The notes under the pieces were generated by a model. It was not told the origin of the DNA and did no database searches. It saw only the letters and a list, made by a program, of their open reading frames with translations. Positions 1 through 9,595 of a DNA stretch of 15,520 nt are shown one piece after another (position 1 is the stretch's first letter; the number at the start of each line of letters is the position of its first letter). The position numbers and the translations under genes were made by a program. The stretch comes from Mucidula mucida (lineage: Eukaryota > Basidiomycota > Agaricomycetes > Agaricales > Physalacriaceae): assembly GCA_015501055.1 (NCBI GenBank), contig JADNYV010000790.1, positions 1 to 15,520 on the forward strand, read 5' to 3'.

Positions 1-1042
1 ACTAGTAATTGTTAACAGTGGAAGACATGGTGGTGAGATGTGTGTATGAAAGACACGCAGAATGTGGGGGCAGTCTTTATACGCAGCCCTCGGAACAATG
101 TCAATGTCAAAGGGTCGTCGACTGTTTGTTCACCAATTTGGGCCGGTGGATTGCCAGCGATCGGTCCACATCCCAAAAGCGCAGAACAAAGGCAGAGCTC
201 AGGGTTGGTTAATCATCGAGAACCCGGGAAAGCTCCCGGTGGACAATGGCGGGCGACAGACAGACTCAGAGAAAAGACTTGAGCAGAGAAAATAGATCCA
301 GGCATCGTAGAAAATCTGGGGTCACAGTGTTGCCAGCTGGCCCAAAAACAAACATGAGCGACGAGCGCAAACGGAGGTAACGCAAGTTCCCACGCCTCAG
401 TCGTGTCTTGATTCAACCGACTGGCTTTCATTGTCCTCTATGTAGTGACACCTAGGTAGCTGAGGCTCATAGCAAGCACAGCATGAGGCTCTAATCCTAG
501 AGAAAATTAATTGAGAAGCTCAGTCCTCACGCTCGTGTAATTCTGAGCCATGTAGCGGGTGCTCTTGGTACGTTGCCCGATTTGGCGAACAATGGTCGAG
601 GTGAGATGGCCACAATTCCCTACAAATTGACAATCCAATCGTCAGTCATTTGCACCGTTCCAGAGTAACGGTACCTACCGGGATTGTACCGGGACGACTC
701 CGGGACTACATTACCTTCGCCATGTCTTCAAGTTGGGCCTGATGATGCATACAGTACATGTATTGCAGAGAATCAGAACTGTTATCGAGGTCTCAAAGGG
801 GAGCTTTAGATTATTAGAACACAGCGCGCAGTAGCACTTCCCCAGGGACCCCAGACAAGCATTATGGATGTTTTGATCGCCTTCGCTGCCCCGGTGCGCC
901 GTATAGTAGGCTCTTTGAACACGCTTGAATGATTCTGACGACTACTTATGTCGTTTCATCCTGGATGTCTTGTACTCCGCCACCAATGAATGGTGTATCT
1001 TCCTTCTTTTTCTTTTCTTCTCAATTCAAGCGAAAACGACTT
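1..1042. other. Left flank, no supportable gene
   Basis: I see no gene here. The open frames are short, show no recognisable motif, and do not join through plausible splice sites into a longer protein. No tRNA, rRNA, tandem repeat or transposon end was noticed. The right part should contain the 3' untranslated region of gene A, whose stop codon lies at 1043–1045 on the minus strand. Confidence 0.5.
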
Positions 1043-2157
1043 TCAAGAGAGATAGCATCGCAGGTCAGCAGTATGGGAGGTCAGTCTACAGACAAGAACA
1101 AACAAATCCAACAGTACCGGGGACGCGAAAGGCAAGCGCCCATCTCGCTTCACATCCTCGAGCGCATCCTCACACTCTGCCCTTATCCCTCTCTCCTTCT
1201 CAGCCTCCATCTGAGCGCTCCTCAGCTGCGACCGCATCACTGTGACCGATATCAAACAAGGATGAGAACAACAAATTTCCACTCACAGAAAAATTCGGGG
1301 ACCATGTCTGGCTTATCCGGTTCGAAAGGTAGCTCGCTCTGAAGGAGGGTTTCGTCACTAGCGAGTTCCTTGATGAGTTGCCGCGTATCTGCAAGCTCTT
1401 GTAATAGATGGGAGGCGGTTTGAGATCTTCGAGCGGGGGAACGGGAACGAGACCTTGAGCGAGTAGTCGTAGTTCTTGACTGGTGTCGTCTTCTGGGCGA
1501 CATCTGTCGTCCGCGTCAGCTGTGAGTCAGACAAGGGTTCAACGTACCGTCGGCGTCACGGACTCGGTATGCGTCGTCGATGGATCTTCGCGTAATTCCT
1601 GTGACTTTATTAGCTTAGTACCTCCGTCAAGTAAATAGAGTTCGTACCCTGGCGGAAGACACAAAACTTCACGGATAATATGATTGACAGCCTCATATTC
1701 TCTATCCACAACATACCTTTCAAACAGCTCTAGCGAAACGCTGAAAGCTCGCCGTCATCAACTGGCCCCTTCGCAATTGGGGAACACTCACATACCCAAC
1801 CTCCTCAACTCGGAGCCCGTCACCTGGTCGTCCCGTGGGCAGCTCAGACCTCCGAAACTTCTCTCCCTTGAGTGTAGACAAGAGCGTACAGTGCAGCATC
1901 TCTCAACATTAGCACAAACCAAACTTGAAAGCATAGTAGAAACTCACTGAATACGCATGCGTCTCCCAGAGTCCAAACTCTACCACGCCCGGGCGCACGA
2001 CCTTGATGCTCGTGCGTTTCGGCTGCGTGAAGTCCAGCGCATCGAGATCCTGTAGGAGCATCCTGGTTGCCTGTGACAAGGTGGACTCTGAACATATCTC
2101 GGCTTTGGGAGCGGTGTATGTCGCGTGGACTTTGAGGAAGAGCATTCGCGGAGGCAT
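1043..2157 (-). CDS. Gene A: conserved protein of unknown function, paralogue of gene B
   Basis: I do not recognise the family. The model has five exons: 2157–1948, 1899–1792, 1727–1548, 1503–1287 and 1239–1043. They total 912 nt, or 303 residues, and the introns are 44–64 nt with GT–AG ends. Visible parts in order are: an N-terminal domain (about residues 1–105) with DALDFTQPKR, PGVVEF, WET and LHCTLLSTLKGEKF; a middle part (106–165) with FERYVVDREYEA; an Arg/Ser-dipeptide stretch (about 175–190) containing RSRSRSRSP; and a probable helical C-terminal part with LLQELADTRQLIKELA, AECEDALEDVKR and LLDLFVLVCRL. Gene B at 7832 matches nearly all of these in order, which is the main evidence that the gene and its frames are real. 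Splice sites around 1540–1790 are the least certain. There is no signal peptide or membrane segment. The RS stretch might suggest a nuclear or RNA-linked role, but that is only a guess. Confidence 0.72.
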
Positions 2158-2304
2158 CCAGTGGTCCTAGAGCTTGAAGTATGGATGATCCACGAGAACA
2201 ACAAGATGAAAACAACTAACAGGCTCAAGAGTCAGTAATACTCGAAGCTTAGAAGATACATTTGAACAAATTTCGAGGCTTGAGCTGACCTTTGCTTTGA
2301 GGCC

Positions 2305-2589
2305 GTGATGATGATGGTGGGAGATAAGAAGCCACGACAGCTCGTTCTGATCGTCAGTCATTTGCAACTCGGACCGGAGGAGGTATGTGATCGCTCTTTG
2401 AAGCTTTACCTCTTACCATCACAGACCTTCAAGCTGACATTTAGAAATGTACACACCGTCCCGGAGATCCACGTGACCGTGCTTTCCCTGGCAGTGGCAA
2501 GGGGCACAGTCAGCCTGGCGAATAGTATTGTCTCGTCAACTCGACAGGCACTAAGATTCCCCCCTCGGAAATTCGCAGATTTGATTTAA
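2305..2589 (+). CDS. Possible small protein gene, weak candidate
   Basis: A 94-residue open frame begins with four Met codons and ends at a TAA. It contains an intron-like block at 2383–2424 with a GTATGT start and a CACAG end. The block is exactly 42 nt, so the frame stays open whether or not it is removed, giving 94 or 80 residues. The sequence has no recognised motif and there is no second copy in the window. It could be a chance frame in the shared upstream region of gene A and the F-box gene. Confidence 0.18.
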   Translation: MMMMVGDKKPRQLVLIVSHLQLGPEEVCDRSLKLYLLPSQTFKLTFRNVHTVPEIHVTVLSLAVARGTVSLANSIVSSTRQALRFPPRKFADLI

Positions 2590-2619
2590 TGACCGCAGGA
2601 CAGTTCCTTACCTTGTACT

Positions 2620-3260
2620 CTAAGTTCTAGCAGCAGTGTGGCGCCTCGCGACCACTGTCTGGAGATTGGCATCCACGACTTTACTCTGAAAGGCAACGCG
2701 CATCAAGGCAACAGTGGTATGAGAAAGTACGGCGTATTGCCAAACACATGTAATACTTACACGACCTTGAATTTGTATACTTAAACAAGCGAAATACGCA
2801 ACTGAGCAGGCGGCTATCAAGGCGCACACCTTCCATGTCCCAAACCCTACTGACAAGGAATAGTCAGGGACATAGCTTGGGTACGGAAGGAAGTGGTGGG
2901 CGAAATGAAAAGGATATTTGCGATGAGAGTGCACCTGGAGTGCACCGACGTCGCCCAGAGACAGCGCGCAAGAGGAAAGTGTCGCAGAAACAATGCTAAT
3001 GATAAGGATTAACTTGATGTGAGTGAAATAGAGTTAAGAAGGTAAAATACACACCGCTGAGGGGCAGGACGCGTTCACAACGCCATCCAGCCCCAGGAAC
3101 AAGACTATCTGCACCGCCGCCTCTTCCAAGAAGGCCGTGCATGGTCTACCCATCCCCAAAATGAGACAATGCATCAGCGCCGTCGCGCGAGACAGCCTGA
3201 CGGTAGCAGCAGCCGGCGCTGTGCCATATCTTAACGAAAGGTACTGTCTTACGGAGATGC
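2620..3260 (-). CDS. Candidate spliced gene for a small membrane protein, unresolved
   Basis: On the minus strand two hydrophobic segments can be read: one near 3160–3060 containing AFLEEAAVQIVLFLGLDGVV, and one near 2850–2770 containing VCALIAACSVAYFACLSIQI. Between and after them lie intron-like blocks, for example one starting GTGTGT near 3055 and ending TTAG near 2998. Multi-pass fungal proteins such as the MARVEL group have a comparable helix pattern, but I could not fix a start, a full exon chain or a diagnostic motif, so that comparison is a guess. It may equally be non-coding. The coordinates are only an envelope around the hydrophobic segments. Confidence 0.25.
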
Positions 3261-3797
3261 CGCCTCGGGCTTACGCGTTCCAAACGACGGACCAAGCAGC
3301 GCCGTCGAGCAGACGAGCAGTGGAATGCACCCCAGAACATATCCGAGGGCGCAGTGCGCGACACGAAGCCACTAGAAATCATCGGCAGCGTAACGCACGC
3401 TGATTGTGGGTAAACTCCGGATGGACATTATGGCTTATCCTAGAGTACCAGTTAACGCGGATGCTCACGTTGAGGGGAGGTTTAGAGCTTGTCGATGTCC
3501 TGTTACAATCTACCTTACGCTTCCTGATAGGATTCTTGAAGGTATGAGACGCATATATTTGCCTTTTTTTGGATCTGATGGAAAGCAGCGATAGTGCGTT
3601 GACCACGTTTCCCACGATCGCACCTGCCTTTCCCCACCACCATCCCGCCGTCGCGACCAACGCCAGCCGACGCGTGAATTTCGTGTGCGCTGCCGCCGGT
3701 CTCTGTTGAGGTGCGTGACGGCCAGCCTAGCTGGCGATATCTTGTTAAAAACGCCATTACAGATCTAGTTTATTATACCACTTAATACCTGGCCAAT

Positions 3798-6700
3798 ATG
3801 AACAGCAGCATGTCCACGACGTCGAGTCGGTCGCCTATGAAGTCGACGGGCGCGTCTTCTGTACGGGGCGGTCTGAAATCGCCCGCTGTGAAGCGTATCT
3901 CGGCGTCCAGCATTCCTTCCTTGTTGTCCAGTAGCGCGGTGGGCAAAGACCGACGCCTGTCTGCACCTCCAGGCGAGGCATTCCCCAAGGCACCTGGATC
4001 TGCGTCAGGCATAAGGTCGCCGACATCGCCGACTCCGACTACCGCGACGCGAGCGTTGTCTATGAGTGGCGGACTTCCACGCCCGCGAGCCTCCCCTTCG
4101 ATCGTTTCGAGCAGACGGTCCGTTGTCCGGACCACGTCTCTTCACTCTCCTTTTACCTCTACGGCAGCCTCCTCGGCAGCTGGCGCCCCTCGTACACCCA
4201 AATCCAAACTTACAAACGAAAATTCAACGTCGACCACCACGCCGCCCAAGCCCAAGGCAAAGTTGTCCACGCCTCCACCTCGCACGCGAAAAACATCAGC
4301 TTCCCCCTCTATTCACCTTACTTCCCCGAGCCCCAAGCCATCCCCATCTCGCAGCCCGCTCAACAGACCTACCACGCCCAAAGCCACGCCTCCCAAGGTC
4401 ATGGCTCCCAGTCCCAATAGCACTCCCAGATCTCAACGGGCATCGGGTCCTACCGTCTCACCCATAAGCGAACAACCACGCCTGCTAGCTGACTCGCCCG
4501 CCATGTTACGCGCGTTGAACCCTGAGAGCAGTTACGGCAGCCCCGAAAACCACTTCTTTTCTGCGCCCTCCGTCATGCCATCCGTCTGGGGCGGAGACGA
4601 CGATTCCATGACACTCGAGATGATCACAGAGGACGGAGGCGAGGATGGCGAAGGCGACGAGGAGATCGGTGCTCTACTGAGCCAGATCTCGACCCTCCAT
4701 TCGCGCAAAATAACCTCGTATAAACGCCTCCTTGAGCGCGCTCAACTGTCGTCTGCCGCGCAGCTACACGCCTTGCAAGCAGAAGTCCAGATGCTTAAGC
4801 GGCAGCTACAAAATGGGAATGGGCACACGAATCATAGTAGTATTCCGACGGTTAGCACTGATGGGCTATGTCGCAAGTGCGGCAGGAAGAAGGGTTATTG
4901 GAGCGGATTTCGAGGATTTGATGAGGATGAGGATGATGACAGTGAGGAGGTTGATGACCTGGTGGCAGTATTAAAAGGTCCATCTGGCAAGTACGACTTT
5001 GACGAACGTGCCGTGCGCAAAATTGTCCGTCGAATGGGTAGGGAAGCGCGCGGTCGACTGTAAGGACCCTTTCCTCATCCATCAGACGTACTAACACGTT
5101 CTGAATAGGATTGCTATCATCGCCGAGGCGTGTCATCCAGGCGATATCTCTCTACAGATTCTCCTCTTACAGAGGTATCTCAAGTCAACCTATGACATTG
5201 TCGCAAACCTCGCTCCCAACCTCGCCCTACGGATTTTACAAGAGTTCAGTGTATCCCAACTGCTGGGATTAGCGACCGTCAGCAAGAAATGGTACAAGAC
5301 GGTGCACGATCCGACGGTATGGCGGTACCATTGCCTGCGAGTAACTGCTACCGATCCCGTTCCGCTGAAATGGCCCACAGAGGACGAGGGGTGGTTCCCA
5401 CTGTATAAATCTCTGCACCATCTTCATTCCAATTTGGCAAACGCGCTGCCACAGTCAATACTGTTCCTGAATGGGCACAGCAACTTTGTTACGGTGCTCA
5501 TGTTGAGAGGGAGGCGCCTAGTGAGTGGGAGTTATGATGAGACCATTCGGTTCTGGGAGCTTCCCGAGCGTGGTGTTGGTGTGGGCATGAATGCCGCTGC
5601 GATGAGTGCAAATGCCAAAGTCAGCGGAGCCGGTAAGTGTGAACCTTCTGGTATCATTGAACGATTAACTGACATTCATTTCAGGTCTCGCTGAATGTAA
5701 AAAGGTGCTCAAAGTAGGCAAAGTCGTCAGTTGTTTAGACTGGTTAATTGAAGAAGGCATGTTCCGGAATTGTCTTTTCGGTGTAAGGGCGTTCTGATAC
5801 GTCTTATCCAGAGGTGTTCGTTGTCGGTTTCCATGATGTCGGGTGGGTTAGCTTCTAATCTTTTCCTTTGCGTTACTCACGCATGTATTTAGTCGGGTGC
5901 ACCTCTTCTCTTCCTTGACGTACACGCCTTTGCAGCAACTGGCGGGACACTTGAACGGTATTCGGGCTGTCGCATTGAGCTCGAAGAACCTAGTGTCCGC
6001 AGGTGCTGACAAGGCACTTGTTTGCTGGGATTGGCGCGCAGGAACGAAGATTGTGCGGTTCGGACAGCAGACGACTGTTAACATCGGAGTCCAGATCATT
6101 GCCGGCTCTTCTGCCAAGGAAGGGGAGCGTGTCGTCAGTGTTACAATTGATGGTGTTGTGCGAGTGTTTAGCATAAGTACGTCCGACTCAAATCCGTCAA
6201 GGACGGGAACTAACTGTTGATATCCAGTGCGAAAAGAGATGATGTCCCAGTTCAAGTTGGCTGACCTTGGCGGACTGAATCCGACGCTGAACGCAAAGTT
6301 GTACAACGTCGGTACTGCTCCTAATAACATGCTTCAGTACGTCGAATTTTCCTTGTTGATCTAACTGTAACCTTTCTTAGATGGTTTGCTGCGAAAGGCA
6401 CTCAGATGACGGTAAGCTCGTCGATACTTTATGGGATCCCTCTAAAAAGGCTTGCAGTGTGCTACCAAATCCGTCATCATGCATCTTCAATGGCAAGAAG
6501 GATCCAATGAGCCCGATGTGAAAATCCTTGGCGCATCTTCTCCAACGGTGGCCTCGCCGACAACAATGTCATCTAGCGGCAACCCGCCGCCCAGGAACCG
6601 CACAATCTCGTCTCTCGCGCGGTCCACGTCGTCACTGTCCAACTCCACGTCAACCTCCCGTCGGCCATCGATGTTGTCGAACGCGAACAGCACCTCTAAG

Positions 6701-7472
6701 AACCGACTAAGCATCAGCGCGAGCTCGCGCGCGCCGACGCCTTCGACACCGATGAGTCCTCGCGTGAGCACGCCTCTATTCCCTATTCACTTTGGCCGGG
6801 CAGCTATTTTGACGGCGCCGCCAAAGTTGGTGGCGATGGTGGAGACGCCAGATGTGGCTATGGGTGCTGTGGATCCGAGGAAGAAGAGGGTGGTCACTGC
6901 GACGCGGTTTAGCTCGCGCGCAGGTGCTGATCGACGTGTAAGTATTCTCGTTTGCATTTCGGTTGAGCATCAATTCTAAAGTTGTATAGATCTTCATGTC
7001 GATTCACGAGGAGAAGGAGAAGCCGGTAGGAGAGGGAGACGAGCTAGACGGAATTGATGCGGATCTGGAGCTCATTGTGCCCAAGGAGAGTGTCCCGGAC
7101 GTGGACATTGATACGACGTGTACGCCCGTGACGGGTGCGTGGGAGGCCTTGGCTCATGTGGATAACGTGGGTGGCGAGGCGGTCAAGGGGCTACTGGGGA
7201 CGCTGCCGAACAAGTTCCAAGGGCTGGCTACGCCTGAGAAGAATCCGATGTCGATGCAGTTGAGTCACGAGGAGGTTGTGGTGGGATGTGCGGATGGGAC
7301 GATCTAGTGAGTTTCTGGTTTCGGTTTATTTTGTGTGCAAAGTTTTGACGTGGATGGTGACAGTGTCATGAACTTTGTTGGATATGAATATCAAAAACCG
7401 AGGAAGAGGGTGGTGGAGAGTCCGGTGATGGAGGACGAGGGCGTGGGGAGTGAAAGTGGGTCGGAATCTTAG
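3798..7472 (+). CDS. F-box/WD40-repeat protein
   Basis: Ten exons: 3798–5059, 5109–5632, 5685–5756, 5812–5842, 5893–6176, 6228–6336, 6381–6411, 6458–6937, 6990–7306 and 7364–7472. They sum to 3,219 nt, exactly 1,072 codons plus stop. The N-terminal ~290 residues are Ser/Pro/Thr-rich and basic, probably disordered. A predicted coiled coil follows (about 288–338), then a [11 protein letters not shown] segment (~358–368) and an acidic run. An F-box lies at about 452–500 ([20 protein letters not shown]…KKW). WD40-like repeats follow, with [15 protein letters not shown] near residue 570 and [16 protein letters not shown] in exon 5. A long Ser-rich insert (exon 8) interrupts the repeats, which resume near the end with [15 protein letters not shown]. 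In known families the F-box binds Skp1 of an SCF ubiquitin ligase and the WD40 part binds the substrate; the target is unknown. The start is the first ATG of a long open exon. Intron 3 seems to be GC–AG. No frameshift is needed. Confidence 0.9.
5757..5811 (+). other. Probable GC–AG intron in the F-box gene
   Basis: The exon ends in GAAGAAG and the next bases are GCATGT, which fits a donor with GC in place of GT. The block is 55 nt and ends TCCAG, and removing it joins LDWLIEE to [10 protein letters not shown] in frame. The only in-frame GT donor nearby (GTGTAAG at 5781) would give an intron of about 31 nt, shorter than any other in the window. An in-frame TAA at 5784 shows that some intron must be removed here. 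Confidence 0.6.
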
Positions 7473-7494
7473 CTTGGGATAGTTAGTTTGTATC

Positions 7495-7546
7495 GGGATG
7501 GAGGAACATTAGCTACGTATAGACTACTATTCGTTATATTCGCGCG
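7495..7546 (+). repeat. Direct repeat, copy 1
   Basis: This 52-bp sequence begins GGGATGGAGGAACAT and matches copy 2 at 7631–7682 at 41 of 52 positions without gaps, counted by eye. The repeat distance is 136 bp. It begins 23 bases after the F-box stop codon, so it is probably part of that gene's 3' untranslated region. Confidence 0.75.
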
Positions 7547-7630
7547 CGCTGAGTGGAGGTTTGAAGGGTACTCTTCGGTGCGTCGTCACGCGTTGAACTT
7601 GGTGCGTTGTGGTCTCTACCATGGGCGATA

Positions 7631-7682
7631 GGGATGGAGGAACATCAGCTATTCATAGACTCTTATTCGTTACCCCAGCGCG
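7631..7682 (+). repeat. Direct repeat, copy 2
   Basis: Second copy of the 52-bp sequence. The first 15 bases are identical to copy 1, and the shared blocks ATAGACT and TATTCGTTA are kept in register. The similarity fades downstream. This looks like an old local duplication of the 3' end of the F-box transcript rather than a mobile element, because no terminal repeats or target duplication are seen. Confidence 0.75.
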
Positions 7683-7831
7683 TCATGTGAATGCTCTTGA
7701 AGGATTCGAAGCTGTACTGACCTCTTGTCCTTCCTAATACCGTCTCCTGATCTTGGTGTGTTTCTTGTTCTGCTGCTCAACCAACCCTTATGAATTTAGA
7801 AAATCTACGCTACTAGCGACTAATTGAAGTA

Positions 7832-9101
7832 ATGAGCAATTCTGGCCGGTCCGTCGTGTTGACGGTTCAAGTGACATACAAGGAAGAGTCTGAAAAGGCG
7901 CGCGTGTGCGTTCGCGCAAAGATCAACTCGGCTGTTAATATGCTCTTGGCGGATCTCAAGGCGCTTGATTTTGTGAAGCCCAAGCGGGAGAACATCGTGA
8001 TCGTCGCGCCGGGTGTTGTGGAGTTTTGGTGGGAGACGCGGTTTCATTCGGTGTGCACCATTTAGTAAATTTGGTGTGTATTCTGTGTTGATGAGTGACT
8101 GCTAGACTCTGCACCGTACGCTGTTGTCCCGACTAGATGGGCAGGTATTTCATAATCTGCCTGTGGGACGCAAGCTGCATCATATGATAACGGGCGGTGA
8201 GAGAGCGGCGATGGATATGTGCGTGTGCCATGTGCCGTCATGGTCATTTCGCGTTTAATGTGGCGACCCAGTCATAGTCTCTTGTTGTATGAAAAGTACG
8301 TTCTGTCTCCTATCTCGAGGGCGGTTTTGAGGTTAATTATGTAGGTTTGTCATCGACGACGACGGTCAAGCGCACTCAAACCAAGGAGTGCGAGAGTCAC
8401 CACCACCCGCAGATCCTATACTGCTTCCGTATGGGGATCCTATAAGGATCAGTCCTGTGCCTCGAGCAGTGAGTCTCTGGCAGCCAGCTCCTCAAGGACC
8501 ATTCAGTTGTTTATGTTTGCTATCATCTAGAAACAAACAATTCCTCGGAGTCCGAGCTCAGTTCAAGTTTGCCGCCCAAAGTAAGTAAGTTCAAATACGT
8601 GGAACCGAACCGCAGGGTGACTTTTTGACGCGCCGCGCAGCCGTCCTCACTGTCGAGTTTACCCTCTAGAGTAAGTGGTGGTATGTATGTCATTGACTTT
8701 TCCTGAAGCCGCGCGCGCAGTTACCTTCACCACGCTCGAGTTTATCATGGGAGCGCTCTCCCCATTCGCGAAGTAGCAGCTCAAGCGTTACCTCCGAGAG
8801 CCTCTTACAAGAACTGTCCGACATACGGCGGCATATCCTAGAGCTAGCCGCGTACGAATCGGAACTGCGTGCTGAGCTTTCATCAGAGCTCGTCCCCCAT
8901 GAATTCTTGTTGCGCTTCCTCAAGATGGAAGCGGGAGAGGAGCGGAGGAGGGCGGCAGAGTGCCAGGTGGCGTTGGATGGTGTGAAGCGGGCGTGTCGTG
9001 TTCCATTCATGTGGCCCGGGCTGCTTGATCTCTTCATCGTGGTGTGTAACTTGTCCGCTGGGGTGGTCGATGAGATTGTTGAACGTGGGGACTCGGATTG
9101 A
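7832..9101 (+). CDS. Gene B: conserved protein of unknown function, paralogue of gene A; apparent one-base frame break
   Basis: Best exon chain: 7832–8050, 8106–8218, 8278–8295, 8345–8468, 8531–8580, 8641–8670 and 8721–9101, with introns of 49–62 nt and GT–AG ends. Gene A motifs recur in order: ALDFVKPKR, PGVVEF, WET, LHRTLLSRLDGQVF, YEKFVIDDDGQA, a Ser/Arg-rich stretch (SPHSRSSSSSVTSES), LLQELSDIRRHILELA, AECQVALDGVKR and LLDLFIVVCNL. The N-terminal frame runs to 8468 and the C-terminal frame runs from 8531, but they do not join. The exons sum to 935 nt, one short of 936 (311 residues, against 303 in A). A one-base loss in exon 4 (8345–8468) would explain this; a wrong splice choice or a real pseudogene would too. 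Function is unknown. The gene is transcribed away from the F-box gene and convergently with the peptidase gene. Confidence 0.65.
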
Positions 9102-9595
9102 TGGAAACGTGAAAATGGGAAGTACAAGCAAGGTTATAACAGAAAGGAGTGTGTGATAGTCAGAATACTGTATTTTGTATGAAATGCAATTGGTAATAGA
9201 CAAGCTATACATATAGGAAGAGCTCTGAGGATACTAAGATAAGGTGATAGGCAGAGGGGCCTCTCGGCGAGAGAAGATACATACTGCCACCCGTAAAGGC
9301 ATGATATTTTTTCAAGACATAAAAACCCATACAGTCCGAGGTAGGACGCTTGACAGCCAGCCACTAAAAGTCATCACATCTGCGAAGCCATATATATTCC
9401 CTCAAGCATGACAAGAATTATGATGTGTGTCTGGACATCTCCCACCTACGTTGTTGTTGTAGTTTTACAGCAACTACTACTAGCATTATCATGTCATTAG
9501 CAAGTAGTCGGAGATGAAAATACAACCCACAGAAGGCAAATGCATACATGTCTCTGGGATATTTGGCATATACAGAACAAATATACTTTCACATC
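9102..9595. other. Convergent 3' spacer between gene B and the peptidase gene
   Basis: The two flanking genes end toward each other, so this stretch should hold two 3' untranslated regions. It is AT-richer than the genes, as expected. I see no open frame with recognisable motifs, no RNA gene and no repeat. Confidence 0.55.

Larger units (their letters stand above)
2158..3797. other. Spacer between gene A and the F-box gene
   Basis: This 1.6-kb stretch lies between two divergently transcribed genes, so it must hold both promoters. Apart from two weak candidates listed separately (2305–2589 plus and about 2620–3260 minus) I see no coding pattern. Open frames at about 3380–3760 on the minus strand overlap the F-box gene's upstream region and show no motifs. 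No repeats or mobile element ends were noticed. Confidence 0.4.
7473..7831. other. Spacer between the F-box gene and gene B
   Basis: This stretch must contain the F-box gene's 3' untranslated region and gene B's promoter. It holds two diverged direct copies of a 52-bp sequence, annotated separately. Just before gene B's ATG the DNA becomes AT-richer (about 7785–7830). I see no further gene or canonical core promoter box. Confidence 0.55.

Noticed and set aside
4066..4467. Pro/Arg-rich open frame of 133 codons within F-box exon 1
   Set aside because: It is a frame shadow of the Ser/Pro-rich coding exon 3798–5059, whose composition readily creates open alternative frames.
5848..6330. Minus-strand open frame of 160 codons over the F-box gene
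   Set aside because: It is antisense to WD40 exons with consistent plus-strand splice sites. No motif was seen.
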